From assembly GCA_964059195.1 (NCBI GenBank), contig CAXKWD010000005.1, forward strand, positions 154,471,265-154,535,264: a stretch of 64,000 nucleotides of DNA, given 5' to 3'. Each line of letters starts with the position of its first letter. The first letter of the stretch is position 1. Source of the stretch: Ectobius pallidus (lineage: Eukaryota; Arthropoda; Insecta; Blattodea; Ectobiidae). A program made the position numbers and the translations under genes. Positions 1-12,365 of this stretch are shown in pieces. The notes beneath the pieces are model-generated. The model saw only the letters and a program-made list of their open reading frames with translations, made no database searches and was not told the origin of the DNA.

Positions 1-123
1 TTTTTACTATATATTCTTATATATAATGGTAAGCGAATCAACAAAGTGTGTTTAAATCAATTCATATATTAGATTAAATTTATTATAGTTGTTTCACTAT
101 GTAAGTTCCATAATATCTATGTA

Positions 124-1403
124 TATGGGTGATTCTTCAAATACGGAAAAATTTGGAGTGTGTGAAATCCAAATTTTTTACTTTGTTTAATAAATCTCAA
201 AAAAATCACAAAAATACTTCAGGGGTTACTTGATTATAATATGACACCAGCAGAGCTTAAATGTTTATATTTTTATTTCTTTTTATTTCTTTATTTTTTT
301 AAAGCCATGTGGATGACATCCGTGTACATGTGGATGGCAGAAGGCCACATTAATGACTAACTTTGGCAACAATCTGCTTTTCTTTATGTGATTTCATATT
401 TTTCTCAGCATACTTCAGTTGATTTTGCATCAAATTTGCAAATTTGTGTGCATACTCCGGAATTAATGTAATTTTAACGAGACTGTGTTTTTATGGTTTT
501 GGGGGAGGGGGGAATCAAGCAGAAATTCATTTAATCAGTTTTAAGATCTTAAGTACAGGTCACAGACACCGCAAACACAATAGTATCCTACATTTTACAT
601 CTACATGACTTGAGAGTCATCCACATACCCCTTCATGAGACATGTGGATGACACAAAAATCAGGCATGTGGATGACAAAAAAGGAGTTTAAGTGGTCTCA
701 GCAAGCCATTTCTAAACCTCTGTAGGCTCAACTTCAGTCAGGTACTTTGAATTGGAAGGTTTATCATAGAGCATAATCAAAATTAATTAATATTCACTTT
801 CTGCCTACTTTCTAGAAGCCATGTTAATGACGGGGAATAAAAACGTTTTCCTTGAAAATGATACAAAGTCCTTTGTTAATCCCAAACTGTTTGTAAGCAA
901 GCAAAATTCAACCTTACAATTCAACCACAAGCTGCCCTGTTGGCTTTCTAACACTGTTGCCAGTTTTACAAATTTCTCATTTCTGCAGAAAAATTTCCAT
1001 TCTTTTCAGCCATGTGGATGACCAAAAACCCTTGGGACATTCTTTATGTTCATTAGGTGGGGTGACAATTTTATTTCATTTTATTTTTTAGGGGTTAATA
1101 TTCTTCACCCATTCATACTCATTGACAGGAAAAAAGTTGAAAAGGAAATAACATTTTGTTTTGTGGAAAAATGCATTAGAATATACAAAACCGAGGTTTG
1201 GGACAGGGCATGTGGATGACATTTCATTGAATTAAATTCGATTTTGGAATATCAGAATTTAAAGTTAGTGACATATCAAACTGATAGTAGTAGTATGGGA
1301 GTAGTAGAAACAAACTTTTATTTTAATTTTATTTTAAAGTTGAATTTGAAGGGAAATATCACTCCGGAACGCAAATTTTCCCATATTTGAAGAATCACCC
1401 ATA
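124..1403. mobile_element. Non-autonomous DNA transposon with terminal inverted repeats and a dispersed 12-bp motif
   Basis: Inverted ends of about 32 bp (124-155 and 1371-1403) both read tatgggtgattcttcaaata outward-in, with one or two mismatches further inside. The interior has no credible ORF. It carries the motif CATGTGGATGAC at 306, 641, 665, 1011 and 1209, a one-base variant at 327 and an inverted copy at 616-627. The element sits in TA-rich sequence, so a target duplication (TA or TATA) cannot be resolved. Superfamily not recognised. Confidence 0.7.
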
Positions 1404-1427
1404 TATATATATATACTCTCTCTCTTG

Positions 1428-1806
1428 AATCCTATGCCCCCATGTTGGGGTGAAGGGCCTCCAAGTGGTTTCTGTTTACCGATGAGAATTTTGGTAAGCT
1501 TACTTTCCTAGAGAGGGCAGAGGGGCAGGTGGTAAGCCCATCGCCCCTTAACCCCCCTCTGGAAACTAAGGTATTACTTGGACGTGAAAGGGCCGAGAAA
1601 TTTTGTCCAGAGGCTCTAATTTAGGCTTGGAGTTCTTTTACGTGCCGTAAATCTACGACACGGGCCCCCCAGCTTAAAGTCCCTCCCAGAGGACTCCGTG
1701 CCCAGAATTTTTACGTCCTGAAAATCCCGTTGACTGAGACCGGGTTTGATCCCACGACCTTCAGATCTAGAGGCGGGCACGCTACCTCTAGATCACTGCA
1801 GCCGAC
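1428..1806 (-). mobile_element. tRNA-derived SINE (family C)
   Basis: Read on the minus strand, the 5' end (near 1806) has an A-box-like stretch (gatctagaggtagcgtgcc) and a B-box-like stretch (gtgggatcaaaccc) at tRNA-like spacing, followed by a GC-richer body. It is flanked by TA repeats on both sides, so the insertion appears to be into a TA microsatellite at the edge of the preceding transposon. Confidence 0.6.
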
Positions 1807-2163
1807 TATATATATATCTCCACAGACAATCAGTTTCATGTACAGTGAATGACCAGAAGAATTCTGAATTACAATCACAGCGCAAAGTTGTATAGAATAC
1901 ATAGGTTTTTTTTTTCAATTGGAGATTGGAAAATATTATTTTTTCATTGCTGGAACCAGAAGTAGACTAAACATATGCGGTAATTTCATACTGCAGAAGT
2001 GTAAAGTGTAGAACTTTGCATGCTGTTAACAGGAGAATGTATTGTAGTGCCGAAGAATCCAGTGGGTGCACAGCACTCCCACAGCTCCCCAAATGGTCAT
2101 AATTTTCATATCTTTATTTTTGTTTATATTTGCTGAAAAAATCAATTAGGTCTCTGTGTATAG

Positions 2164-2349
2164 GACAGGAAGTGGTGCATGGACATCTTCCAGGCTATAG
2201 AGTCATGGCTCATAAAGATGACATCTACCCCAGAAGATGACCAACATAAGTTACTCCTTGTTAAATTTTGCCTTCATTCTGTAGGTCTAGCTATGGATAC
2301 TTTGAAATACCTGAAACTGGGAGGAGACCAGACACCAGAATGGTTGTGA
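2164..2349 (+). CDS. Candidate terminal coding exon of an unrecognised gene
   Basis: A pyrimidine-rich tract ending in tgtgtatag at 2163 is followed by 61 codons and a TGA at 2347-2349. The peptide begins DRKWCMDIFQ, has an amphipathic leucine-rich middle (LLLVKFCLHSVGLAMDTL) and ends QTPEWL. Its composition is protein-like rather than random, as in the C-terminus of an alpha-helical cytosolic protein. I do not recognise the family. Earlier exons would lie before the window. Phase 0 at the acceptor is assumed. It could also be a decayed exon or chance ORF, because it was found by eye and has no second exon in the window to confirm it. Confidence 0.4.
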   Translation, partial: DRKWCMDIFQAIESWLIKMTSTPEDDQHKLLLVKFCLHSVGLAMDTLKYLKLGGDQTPEWL

Positions 2350-5300
2350 CCACAGCTCTGCTAGTGCTGTAGGCTGGCGGAGTGTAGGTGGTAGCAGGTG
2401 TTAGATGCTCTTACATCTAATCTTTTTCCAGTCGATAGCATGAAAACTCTCTCAGCTAGGTTCCTGGTGGATATCATGAAAATTGTTTTGAAAGATAAGA
2501 TCATTTGTTTATATGACTGGCACATAAGTATGTGCATTCTGGTATACTGAAAGAAATGAAGTATAGAAGTTGGTGTTTTATTAAGGCAAGGGATCAGTGA
2601 AATTAATATTTTCTGCATTTTTCAACACAGCAAATTGAAATATTTGTCACATATTATGTATTGTACAACATTTGTATCTGTTTTTGGTCAGCTGTCATAA
2701 ATATTTTTGTTATTCTTTACTATGAAAGCTATATATTACAATATTTAAAACTATTATTCTGGAAAAGTTTAAGAGGAAATATTATAATGATTTGCATGTA
2801 TCAAAAAAATATCTTCAAGAAATGTTTTTATTATTATTATTATTGTTATTATTTTTATTTTATTAATTTACACTAGTTTTTCAACACTACATAATAATGT
2901 CAACTCCAAGATCGCTTGCTACTTCATTAAAATTTACTACTTACTAGTAACCGGTTTTTAAGAGTTTATCCTTTTCATCAGCATTTGGTTTTTACTTACA
3001 ACAATTACACGAAGTTGAATGTTTTAAAGTGTAATATATAATATAGTACATAATTTTTCTGAAAGGTGCAAACTTGAGGCCAATGGTCAAATGTTCCCAC
3101 CCACTCCACCAAGACACATAAAATGTTATGTCACAAATAGTCCATAAATGGATGTTTTATTTTAATGCTACTGGAGACTGTTTGAAGAGTAGAAGGAAAT
3201 TTAAAGATATTTGTACTTCAAGAAAAAGTCTTTTTTCTCTTTCTCAAGGGGTATCTATTGCAAATTTTAACTAAACAAATCTTACATTTAGCCACATTAG
3301 AGTTTCAAATGTAAAGAACTTGAATACGTGAAAACTAACATTAAAATTGCTACCCTAACTGACTGTGAAAACGTAATAAATTGTAACCATAACAGAAACT
3401 GAAAATACTTAGGTATTCTCAAGCTTGGAATTCCAGAAAAGCATCATTCTTCAAAGCTGAAACAAATCTGAAAAGAAAGACTAGTGTTATACTCAAAAAG
3501 TAAAAACCAACTTTTTTCACCACAAGATTTTCACTGATCCCTCAACTTAAGAAAAATACCATTGGTCAAATAGAAGAAAAGATGACAGATAAGATGTCAG
3601 ACCAGGTTGTTAAAATAGCGGTTAATGGTAGATTGGTTTGAAAGAAAAATACTGATACATCTAAATTAGAAACTAGATTTTTACTATTGATTGTTATTGG
3701 CTATAACCTAATTGCTGACATTTAAGAAATTACTTAATCAAATGAAAACAGCCCTCTGTATGCACAATTAGTGCATTGCAGATATTCCCTCTGCAGAGAA
3801 TTCTGCAAACGAAAAGATACCATATTCAGAGAACCAAATTGATAGTTCAAAAGGTAGTGAGTGGATAGAAAAAAAAGTGTTTCCTCCTTTTGAAAAGTGC
3901 AAAGTCACAGCTTTTCATAAGTATAGAAAGGCTATAACAGAAGATTCAGATTATGCAGCTGAGCTTAAGTCGAACACATGTAATTTATGTTTTTCAATAG
4001 TCAGTTGAAATTTTTACTTAATTTTATGCCGAATAAAATTTGTACACAGTATGGGATACCATGCAAAACTTGCTTTAAATTTTGTATGATTTTTAACAGT
4101 GTAAAATAATTAAGTGCATTGATTGCATGGAATAATTTATGTTAAAACTAGAGGAGTTTGTTTTTGTTCTTGAGTGATAAAACTAAATGGAACTTTTGGA
4201 TTCAATTATATTAACTTGACACATTAAAATGTTAGATCCCATTTGAGAGTAAATCTAAATTGAGAACTAATGCCAATTTCATGAATAAAACAACAAATTC
4301 CATAAACCCCAAATGAATTCTAGTACCAGTATGTATCAAATTCGTTGCCTTAATATCCCTTGTGTCATATCATGTTACACCATTTCGTAAAAGCAAATTA
4401 TCAAGGAACCTTTGTATCAGCTCCATGAATGGGAATTTATTATTGGTTGTTTCCACAACCAGTCATTGGTCTCAAAATGTTAGTTCCCGTAAGGGCTATG
4501 TGTTGTCTTTATAGCTAACTGTAGCTATTTAGGCGTAACTTTTACCCTTCAATGCATAGTGTATCTTAAGGTGCTAAAAAACTATATAGTTTACTTTCCC
4601 ATGGTAATTTACAATAGGTACATTAAAATTTATTCAGTTCTTAAAGTCACTTTGTTACTTAAAAATTATATTTCTTTTAACTACACCAGAGGGAAGTAAA
4701 TAAATAAAAAATTTAAGCATTTTCAAATGCGTGTAGTTAAAACATATAACATTTTCTTTCCAAAGGATCTGCTTTTTCATGGCAGTGCAAATAAATTAAA
4801 TAGAAACAATTATATACTTCAGAAAGTGAAAACTAAACCTACTACCCACTGATCTTAAGCAATAAAAATCAGAAATTAATGCAATATTTGTTGTAGGATT
4901 TGTTGCAGGGAAGTGGTAGTGTATGTGGAAAGATGGTATAAAGGTACATAATGAAATTAACAGAATTTCCTACAATAGAAATCAATTTGAGATTTATATT
5001 ACTTAAATAGCTATAACATTCTTCTGTATTTGAAAGCTCCTGTATGATATGAAATAGGAAATATGGCATCTCTTTCTATAAGGTATCTCTCCGTATAAAC
5101 TCCCTCTTACATAATCAAAATGTTATTGTGCCCAAACACAGTCAGTTACATAATTGATGGCCATGTGCACCATTCGCAATCAAAAAACGAAATAACCGAG
5201 GTTCCAGGAATGTGGTCAAACTATTATTGCGGCCCACATTCAGCTGACTGCCTTTTTTTCCCGGGCAAACTCAGAACTCACTTGTTAATTTGTCAAAAGA

Positions 5301-5566
5301 AAGCATCCATAGGAGACCAAAGGTAAAAACACAAACACATCCGATTGTTGGTTGCTTCGATTCTGTTAGCCCACATTGATTGATTTATTTATTTATAACA
5401 TTTATAACATTATTAAAACTTGAATATGTAGAAGGTGAGTTAATTATGGTTAAATTATGGTTAAACAATTTAGTTACACTTGATAAATGGATTCCTGGTA
5501 TTACGAATGAATATTAAAAAAAAAAAATGTTACCATTAAGAATTATATTCTTACTATATCTGACTA
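2350..5566. other. Non-coding stretch with minor repeats
   Basis: AT-rich sequence with no supported gene. A TTA-type microsatellite lies at 2827-2860. At 2880-2990, on the minus strand, a stretch reading gctgatgaaaaggataaact followed by aaaaaccggtt resembles the conserved 3' part of Penelope-like elements. The short ORFs here have no protein-like features. Confidence 0.4.
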
Positions 5567-6697
5567 CCATATTTACTTGCATAATTCATGCACTTTTTAT
5601 GCTAATTTTGTAAAGTACAATTGGGTGCATGATTTATGCGAGGAAATTATTAAACCAAAACAATAATTGTTTAAATTTTGTTTATTTGAATAAAAACAAC
5701 ATGAGAGTATTTACAGTGCTCCGTTATTGATCTTCCTCAGAATTATAGTCTTGTTCAAATTCACTCTGCTTATTCAATCGCTTTTAATTTGAAACTTGCA
5801 GTATGACTTGATTATATTTTGGACATTACATTAACTTTACTGCAATCTCTATAATTGAAACTGGACCTTTTAATCTCAATGACTACACATGAACTATTTG
5901 TAAGCTCTACAGTAGCACAGTACAAACTGTTATCCCACTCCCAGCAGGTATAAGAGCTTAGAAGTCTACCGTTATACAGTTGCTGTGTTATTTGGGAAAA
6001 ATTCTCAAACTACTCTTATTGTCACAATTCACAATGAAAGCAAGGCTTTTGACATAATCTTACTGGTTTGTGAAAGAGATTTCACAAAATTTTAAATGTG
6101 TGAAATATTCCAGAATATTTACAGGGTGTTTCACGAAGTTTTACTGCCAGTAACAGAGCATGTTACTGACATTACTTGGAACAACTTTTCCTAATAATAG
6201 TTTTACCTATCTCAAATAATTATGGAGTAATGTAAATATTTATGAACATCTCGGTGTGAACAGAACTCAACACAGCGGACATGCAACAATAATAAAGAAC
6301 AGTCCTGATAAATTACAGAACGCGACACGTGCCGTTCATACCCGCGGGTCAAAGTGCTTGGACGTAGAGGGAGGCATCTTTGAAAATCTGATGGCAAACT
6401 GAGATAAAAGGTGAAATGTATGTAAGTATGTGAATTAAACCAATTTTGATTGTTACTTTCAATTTCTGTGCCGATTTATGGCCGAATTTATTGCTATTTT
6501 GTCACGAATGTTGAAACTTCAAACGCTTATAACAACGTAACTACAAGTCAGATAACATTTTTGTATTGACATTTTTTGTTCCAAACATCCTCAAGAATGC
6601 ACTCAGAAAGCTTTTGTAAAACTTCGTGAAACACTCTGTATAAATTAAAAATTTTACATTATAATTTCCGGTGCATGAATTATGTGGATAAATAGGG
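5567..6697. mobile_element. TIR DNA transposon of the CCRTATTTACT family
   Basis: The left end reads CCATATTTACTTGCATAATT. The right end, reversed, reads CCCTATTTATCCACATAATT followed by the same catgcac block. TA dinucleotides flank both ends. A second MITE (6122-6638) is nested inside, and removing it leaves about 610 bp. Related ends recur at 50.64 kb, 53.98 kb and 60.09 kb. Confidence 0.55.
6122..6638. mobile_element. MITE with CAGGGTGTTTC ends, TA target duplication
   Basis: 517 bp bounded by imperfect inverted repeats: left CAGGGTGTTTCACGAAGTTT and the reverse of the right end CAGAGTGTTTCACGAAGTTT. TA flanks at 6120-6121 and 6639-6640 suggest a Tc1/mariner-type mobilisation. No transposase ORF. 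It is nested in the larger TIR element. Confidence 0.7.
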
Positions 6698-7215
6698 TAT
6701 ATTTTACCATGAAAGAATGGAGAGAGTATTCAAAGATAATTTTGAAATGATTTCATTAAGGTAAGATTGTAGCAATAACATAAAATCTATACTGAATCTA
6801 TGCTGACTGCCAAAGAAAGGGAAACATTTTAAAATATAGTATTACCCTTTCTTCTTGACTCCTTTGTACCTTGCCCTCTCCCCTCCTCTGATCATTCATA
6901 TATGTCTGTCTGCTCGAATGTTTGTATTGGGCCAATAATTCAACTTCATAAGATTCATTTTTGAAAGCCACATGACAATTTTACATGTATATAGATAGTT
7001 CCAGTGAGAAAAACTGTTTTAAAGCTTCTTTCACAGTCTATCAATCTGTCATAGATAGACTGATTATAATTATTGTAAAGAACTACAGTAATTGTCAAAT
7101 TTGTACCATAGGTGAACTGTAAAAAGTTAAAATTAAATAAATTTATATTATGAAAACTGTTTCAGTGTATCAAAATGAAAGGCAAAAATGCAGAACTTCC
7201 TCCTTGTAAGATGTA
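6698..7215. other. Non-coding stretch, nothing recognised
   Basis: AT-rich sequence with a short local palindrome near 7036-7065 (tctatc/gatagac). No gene, RNA or mobile element could be supported. Confidence 0.4.
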
Positions 7216-7363
7216 AAAGTAAAGTGTTCCCTATACAGTCCATGGAGGCCCAGAGGGTTCCAGGAGGTTGAGGCTCCCAGATTTGAGACATTTGGCACAT
7301 GAAGACGGTAAGGTTGTCAGCCTTATGCACCAGCCGCCTTTACCCCCAGGATTGCTCCTGGTA
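7216..7363 (-). mobile_element. 5'-truncated SINE of family A
   Basis: Matches, in reverse, the 3' half of the SINEs at 9.8 and 57.6 kb (shared tracts such as caggagcaatcctgggggta and ggctgacaaccttac). It is flanked by a perfect 14-bp direct repeat ccttgtaagatgta at 7202-7215 and 7364-7377, a clear LINE-mediated target duplication. The tRNA-like head is missing. Confidence 0.75.
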
Positions 7364-7444
7364 CCTTGTAAGATGTAGGGAACATTAATATTTATAGAAA
7401 AGAATATAAACTAGAGTTGTCGTACTTCCATAAAGTTCCTGGGT

Positions 7445-7724
7445 ATGGTGGCTTGTCTAGCAGGCGAGTCTCATGTTGCAACGTGCATCAACCTGTATGC
7501 TTGGGAGTCACTACGTTGTTGCCTGCAGACGGGTGAAGCAGCTAGACCACATGCCATAGGCAGTATCAGCAGCGGTGATGCGGAGAGTGATGACTCAACA
7601 GTATTTAATCAGGTTACTGACTTCATGTGTGAACTTCATTCCAATATGGACCTCAGTGATGCAGAGTTTTTGGGAAAAGCAGATGATGACTTAGATGGCA
7701 TCACAAAGCTTCACCAATCACCTT
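7445..7724 (+). other. Candidate exon or decayed coding fragment
   Basis: A 93-codon open frame. From a possible acceptor (ttgcctgcag, ending at 7530) it encodes an acidic, protein-like segment (SSGDAESDDSTVFNQV, then MDLSDAEFLGKADDDLDG) ending at TAG 7722-7724. An AATAAA lies near 7940. No homologue recognised and no partner exon seen. It may be a last exon, a pseudogene piece or chance. Confidence 0.2.
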
Positions 7725-8399
7725 AGAGCAAACCTCCAGCAGCCTCATTACCTGCCACTCCACCGCTGAGCTGACAGGACTCGCTTCTAAGGTAAGCAAC
7801 CTTTAGCCCTGGGACTTTATGGGAGTACAGCTACTCTTTTACCTGTTCACTTTCGGAACAAATGGCATATTAAGATTCAACACTGGTATAGTAAAATAAT
7901 TTAGACTATTTTAACAAGTTTTATTAAGTTGTTCCTACAAATAAATAGGCCTAAGTACTACTATATTCATATCAAATTTTTAACATGCACTATGTATTAT
8001 CCAGTTATTGTAATGTTTTGATTGTTCCTTGTAGCATCTACCAGAAGTAATTGGAAAGTGAACTGTGAGTACAGAGAATTTCAATTAAAGCAATTAGTTA
8101 CAAAAATAGCTTTAATAATATCTTGTAGTCTTAATTTTAAGCTTGAACAATGAAATAATAGAGATGTTGTTTTTAATGTATTTGGCATCAGTTGTCATTA
8201 ATACTAGAAGAATGGTACCAATCATTTTGACCGGTTCACAAACTTTTAAGGTGTAAGAAAATGAATGGGTTTTATTTTATCTCACCTATATTTTGCTACT
8301 TTTAATTTTATTTTAATGATAAACAATCCCTGCAGACTTTTTATCGTCCAAAAGTTGGGAAATATTAATATTTACCTTAAAAGACTAGACCGGCACAAG
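7725..8399. other. Non-coding stretch, nothing recognised
   Basis: AT-rich sequence without a supported gene, RNA or repeat structure, apart from the AATAAA near 7940 noted with the preceding candidate exon. Confidence 0.35.
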
Positions 8400-8519
8400 T
8401 GAGCATGAGTTTTATGTTTGTAGTCACGCGTCAATGTTTAATTAACTATTGCTGGGAATTAGACAGTGAAGTGGTATTAAATTACACTAAAACCAATTAT
8501 ATTGACATATATGCTTCAC

Positions 8520-8900
8520 TAAAGTTTTACCTTTTTAACAGGACAAATTTGTTTCTGCCACCATTGTGGCCATCATCAGCTGATCTTGAGAAAGATACTA
8601 TGTAAAACTTTGATATATTGAATTCACTAAATAATTTTATACCAGACTTCTGATTGGCTGCTGCACCGGCCAATGAGATTTCGCATTCCAGCCTAATATT
8701 TGTCCAGCCTCCTATAAATATGGACACGCTTTCTCCACTCAAACACATTCCTGAGGAAGGCCACAGAGGGAAGATGCCCGAAAGCTTGAATCTTATAATG
8801 CTGACACGGCTGATAACCCTTGAAGCCATCCAAAGTACAGGGTACTTGGGAGCCCATTCCATCTACATGCGCCCCTTGAATATATCTGCTAATACAGTTC
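8520..8900 (+). repeat. Dispersed-repeat-like segment, possibly Penelope-like
   Basis: GC-richer than its surroundings, with a TATA-like tataaatatgga at 8711-8722 and the string CTGAGGA (8751-8757) followed 22 bases later by GAAAG. That layout is typical of repeat ends in Penelope-like elements, but no RT or endonuclease coding remains. Family assignment is tentative. Confidence 0.3.
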
Positions 8901-8930
8901 TAAACATATCTCTTACAATTTGAAGGCTGC

Positions 8931-9815
8931 ATTTTTAACCTTCAACTTACCATCTCTATCCCTATCATAGTTATATTAGCAATTTGCTTGAAGTGTGACT
9001 TGAGGCTTACTGTGTGTTGAGAATGAATAATGGTTTCTTGGGTTTCCAACCAGGTGAACAGGAGTATTGTTTTCGAGCTTTCAGCTGCTTGCTCCGCTGC
9101 TATCTTCTGAGAGAAGCGAGCTGGTTCAGGAAAGAGTTTTTGTTTTATATAAAATTGCAACGGCATATAACATAAGCCAAGGAGCATGGAAGACTAGCTC
9201 TCTTCTTCAGCTATTCAAATTTGAGTAGGCTGCAACAAGTCGCCTCCCGGTAAAGATTAGTGATGTGTAGCGGTTATTCAGATGAAGTAAGTGAAGTAGT
9301 TTTCACCTAAATTTAAACCAGAGAATTAAATCCAATGTATATATTTTATTTTAAAATTAAAATTATTCTTATTGATGGCTGTGATTGACTGAAAATTTTG
9401 TGTGCACCCTGTTAGCAGGGAGAATTAACTGGAGCAGTTGTTACTGGCGGATTCTTTACCAGATCGTATCCGAGGATGCAAGCGAACCAAAAACTAATTC
9501 ACATAGGGGAAGAATTGCCATGAAATGCAAGGGAGTGCCAGTAAACAGGTCAGTTTTGAGATAACTTTCACTCCAGTATGAGTAGTAGTTTGTCAGCCAA
9601 CGTGATTTATTTCTTGATGCTTGTATTGGTGTGTTTTGTGGGTGACTGCAAATTCTGCATAAGTAAAGTGTTAACAGTGTTCTGAATTGTTTGAAACTGT
9701 ACAGAATGAATTTTATAAATGCTGTAATTTGTAATTTATCAGAAGTATAATTTTCTAGATGGGAAGATGAAGATAAAAAGATGTTTCAAATTTCAAGAGA
9801 CCCACTGACGTTAGT
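8931..9815. other. Non-coding stretch, nothing recognised
   Basis: No supported gene. The sequence is moderately AT-rich, with no TIRs, tRNA-like boxes or coding signature that I could see. Confidence 0.35.
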
Positions 9816-10104
9816 GGGGTACACCGTGGTGTAGTGGTTAAGGCACTGTGCTACGAACCGGAAGGTCGCGGGTTCAATTCCTGAATTTTTTCAATTGGCC
9901 TAATCCTTCTGGTGGTACTATGGCCCTGGGGTCGACTCAGCCTCTAACAGAAATGAGTACCAGGAGTATTCCTGGGGGTAAATATCGGCCAGTGCGTAGG
10001 GCTGACAACCTTGCCACCTTCATGTGCCATATGTCCGGAAGCCTTAACTTCCTGGAAACCCTACGGGTCTCCATGACCCATACAAGGATCACTTTCCCTT
10101 TCTG
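9816..10104 (+). mobile_element. tRNA-derived SINE (family A)
   Basis: The 5' head has an A-box-like tggtgtagtggttaaggc and a B-box gggttcaattcc at tRNA spacing. The body is shared with the copies at 57563-57861 and 7216-7363 (ccctggggtcgactcagcct, gagtaccaggag). Flanks show an imperfect direct repeat (gacgttagtg / gatattagta). Pol III transcription is expected for the class. Confidence 0.75.
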
Positions 10105-10309
10105 ATATTAGTAGTTCATTGGTTAAAACTTAAAAGAAATATTTTTTTAAATATTCAATTTATAAGTTCTTGGTTGTTTACTTTCTTCTTTTTGTATAGT
10201 AGTAAAAATTTGCAAAGATGTTCTACTGGTCATGATTTATTTTTACTATAAAAGCAACATTATTGATTAATGGAGGATATACCATAATTACTTTATTGAC
10301 CGCCTGTGC

Positions 10310-10636
10310 AGTCTGGTGGTAACTTCACTGGCTACGGATCCGCAAATTCTGGTTCAATCCCCGGTACCTTCTCGGATTTTTATGAGGTAGGGAGGTCTGG
10401 AACAGAGTGTACTCAGCCTTGTAATTCAAACTTGATTGAGAAACAGCAGCTCCGGTCATGAGAACCATCATTAACAGCCATGGGAGTCGGCATGCTCACC
10501 ACATGCTCCACAATCTTGCCATCTGCCTGCCACAGGCAGATGGCAAGATGGTAGGCCTGGTCCCACAAAGGATGTAGAACCATAGAGTAGATGGTAGGCC
10601 TGGTCCCACAAAGGATGTAGAACCATAGAGTTTAGT
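10310..10636 (+). mobile_element. tRNA-derived SINE (family B)
   Basis: Head with B-box-like ggttcaatccccgg, then a body shared with 54131-54449 (gaggtaggaggtctgg-like block, ctccggtca, gtcggcatgct). This copy carries a perfect-looking hairpin catctgcctg/caggcagatg near 10518-10543 and a 42-bp tandem duplication of its 3' end (agatggtaggcctggtccca repeated). It ends in a (gttta)n-like tail. Flanks taattactttatt / taattatttatt look like an imperfect target duplication. Confidence 0.7.
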
Positions 10637-12365
10637 TTAGTTTAATTATTTATTCAGAAACACAGTAGTAAATATTTAAAACATTTTATTAATAACATAA
10701 AAGTTGTTACAAATACAAAGTTAAGTCTTACAAACAAGTTCTATTTATAATAAACTGCTGAAGGTTCCAACGTTAAAATATACAGTATTGCTTGTTTTTA
10801 AACAAATTTTCCTCTACAGAGACTGCCAAACAGAGAAAGAGGAGATATAAAATTACTGTATTTGACATTCATCATTTGCATGTTTCTGTGATCTAATAAT
10901 AGTTCACTGCTGATTATAATAATTATTAGGTTTGTTTGTGAAGCAGTCAGAAACCAGGAACATATCGTTCGTGCATGCGCTCTTTCTCCACACGCGTTCG
11001 CAAAACGAGAATTCATAATTCTGATTGCATCATATTTTGCCAATTATTAGTGTCTATGGTTTGCATTTCACCCCTTTCAAATTCACTTGCATTTACAATT
11101 TACAATTTACTACTCCCGTTTTATCTTTGAAGGTAAATAACTCAGAATGTCTTAAATTCTCAATGTTGAGATTTTTAACACGATCACTCTAACCATAAAT
11201 GTGTTAGTGAGCAAGGGCTAATCTGTTAAATCACAGATATCAAACATGCCCTTCCTGCACATTGAACACACAGATTTCCAGGAAAACTATCAAATCTTAC
11301 AATTGGAACCTCAGCTGTATTTCTTATATGAACTACTAAGTTTCTAGCATTTAGTACTATTCAGTCAATTATTTATTTTTTATGTCATGTTTGGTGCACT
11401 TTTCTTCCCCTGACTCACCCGATATAATGTACAGGTGAAAATGTGGGGAATGGTTGAATGATAAACAGGCTTGCAAAGTTTGTACAGTGAATGGTTGCAC
11501 TTGCACTTTAGCATACTTGAGTCTGTACAAACATTGCAAGCCTGATGATAAATGGCAGTGATTAAGTATCTGCTTAATCTATAAACTGTCAATCGATTGC
11601 TTTCAGTCATTTTCTTTCTAAAAAGTATAACTGGTCCCTAAAATTGGTATGGTAAAAAACTAAATAGTTTTTCACACAAGTTGCTTGAATCAAGATACAT
11701 TGTAAACATGATACTAAATTTCAGGAATTCAGTCTTGTTCATTGATTCCAATGTCCATACCCTTAAATGTATTAAACATGCATTAAGAAAACTTTTTTTC
11801 ATTATAATAGCTTGGTAGTGGTTCAAATAAATGTGTGCAAAGTTATATGTACAATCTAGGTTGAAAAGGGAATTAGTTTGACAGTCGTTCGTAAAGCTGG
11901 TCTTTTAACACTCGGTACATTTAGAAAAAATTATTTTTGTCATTAGTTGGTAGCAGATGCACGGAATGACAGTTTTGGAATGGACCAATAGGATTTTTTT
12001 TGTGCTTTTCCCACCTGACTATAGACTGAGAAAAAAGAAATGCAACAACAGTTTTCAACCTCCATTGAACACTGTGCATATGTAGGAATCATAAAACCAC
12101 AATGAAAATTGAAACAAAGGAATGATGAGATACGACATGAGAAGTTTCTTGCAAACAGTGATTAAAAACTATACACTAATAGCTTACCATAAATCTGATG
12201 TTTAGTCTGACCGTGTAAAATATTAAACATAGTAAAATTCTAAGGACTTTTGTATATTAATTCTAAATGTCTGTTAATATTAAATTCTTATTTTAAAGAA
12301 GTCCTTCCTCTGGCTGTACAAACACTCTTTGTGATGATGCTTTGCAGTATGGTACTGATGGAAAA
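10637..12365. other. Non-coding stretch 3' of the TRIQK-like gene
   Basis: Would hold the 3' UTR and flank of the minus-strand TRIQK-like gene. TTTATT on the plus strand near 11370 could be its polyadenylation signal read in reverse, but this is not established. No other gene seen. The short ORFs lack coding character. Confidence 0.35.

Noticed and set aside
5120..5326. 68-codon ORF with Cys and His residues resembling a zinc finger
   Set aside because: Cys/His spacing does not fit a known finger, and there is no splice or transcript-end signal around it.
9830..9890. Possible tRNA genes from A- and B-box-like sequences (also at 33.05, 54.14 and 57.57 kb)
   Set aside because: Cloverleaf stems are not intact, and each is followed by a shared SINE body and a tail, so these are SINE heads.
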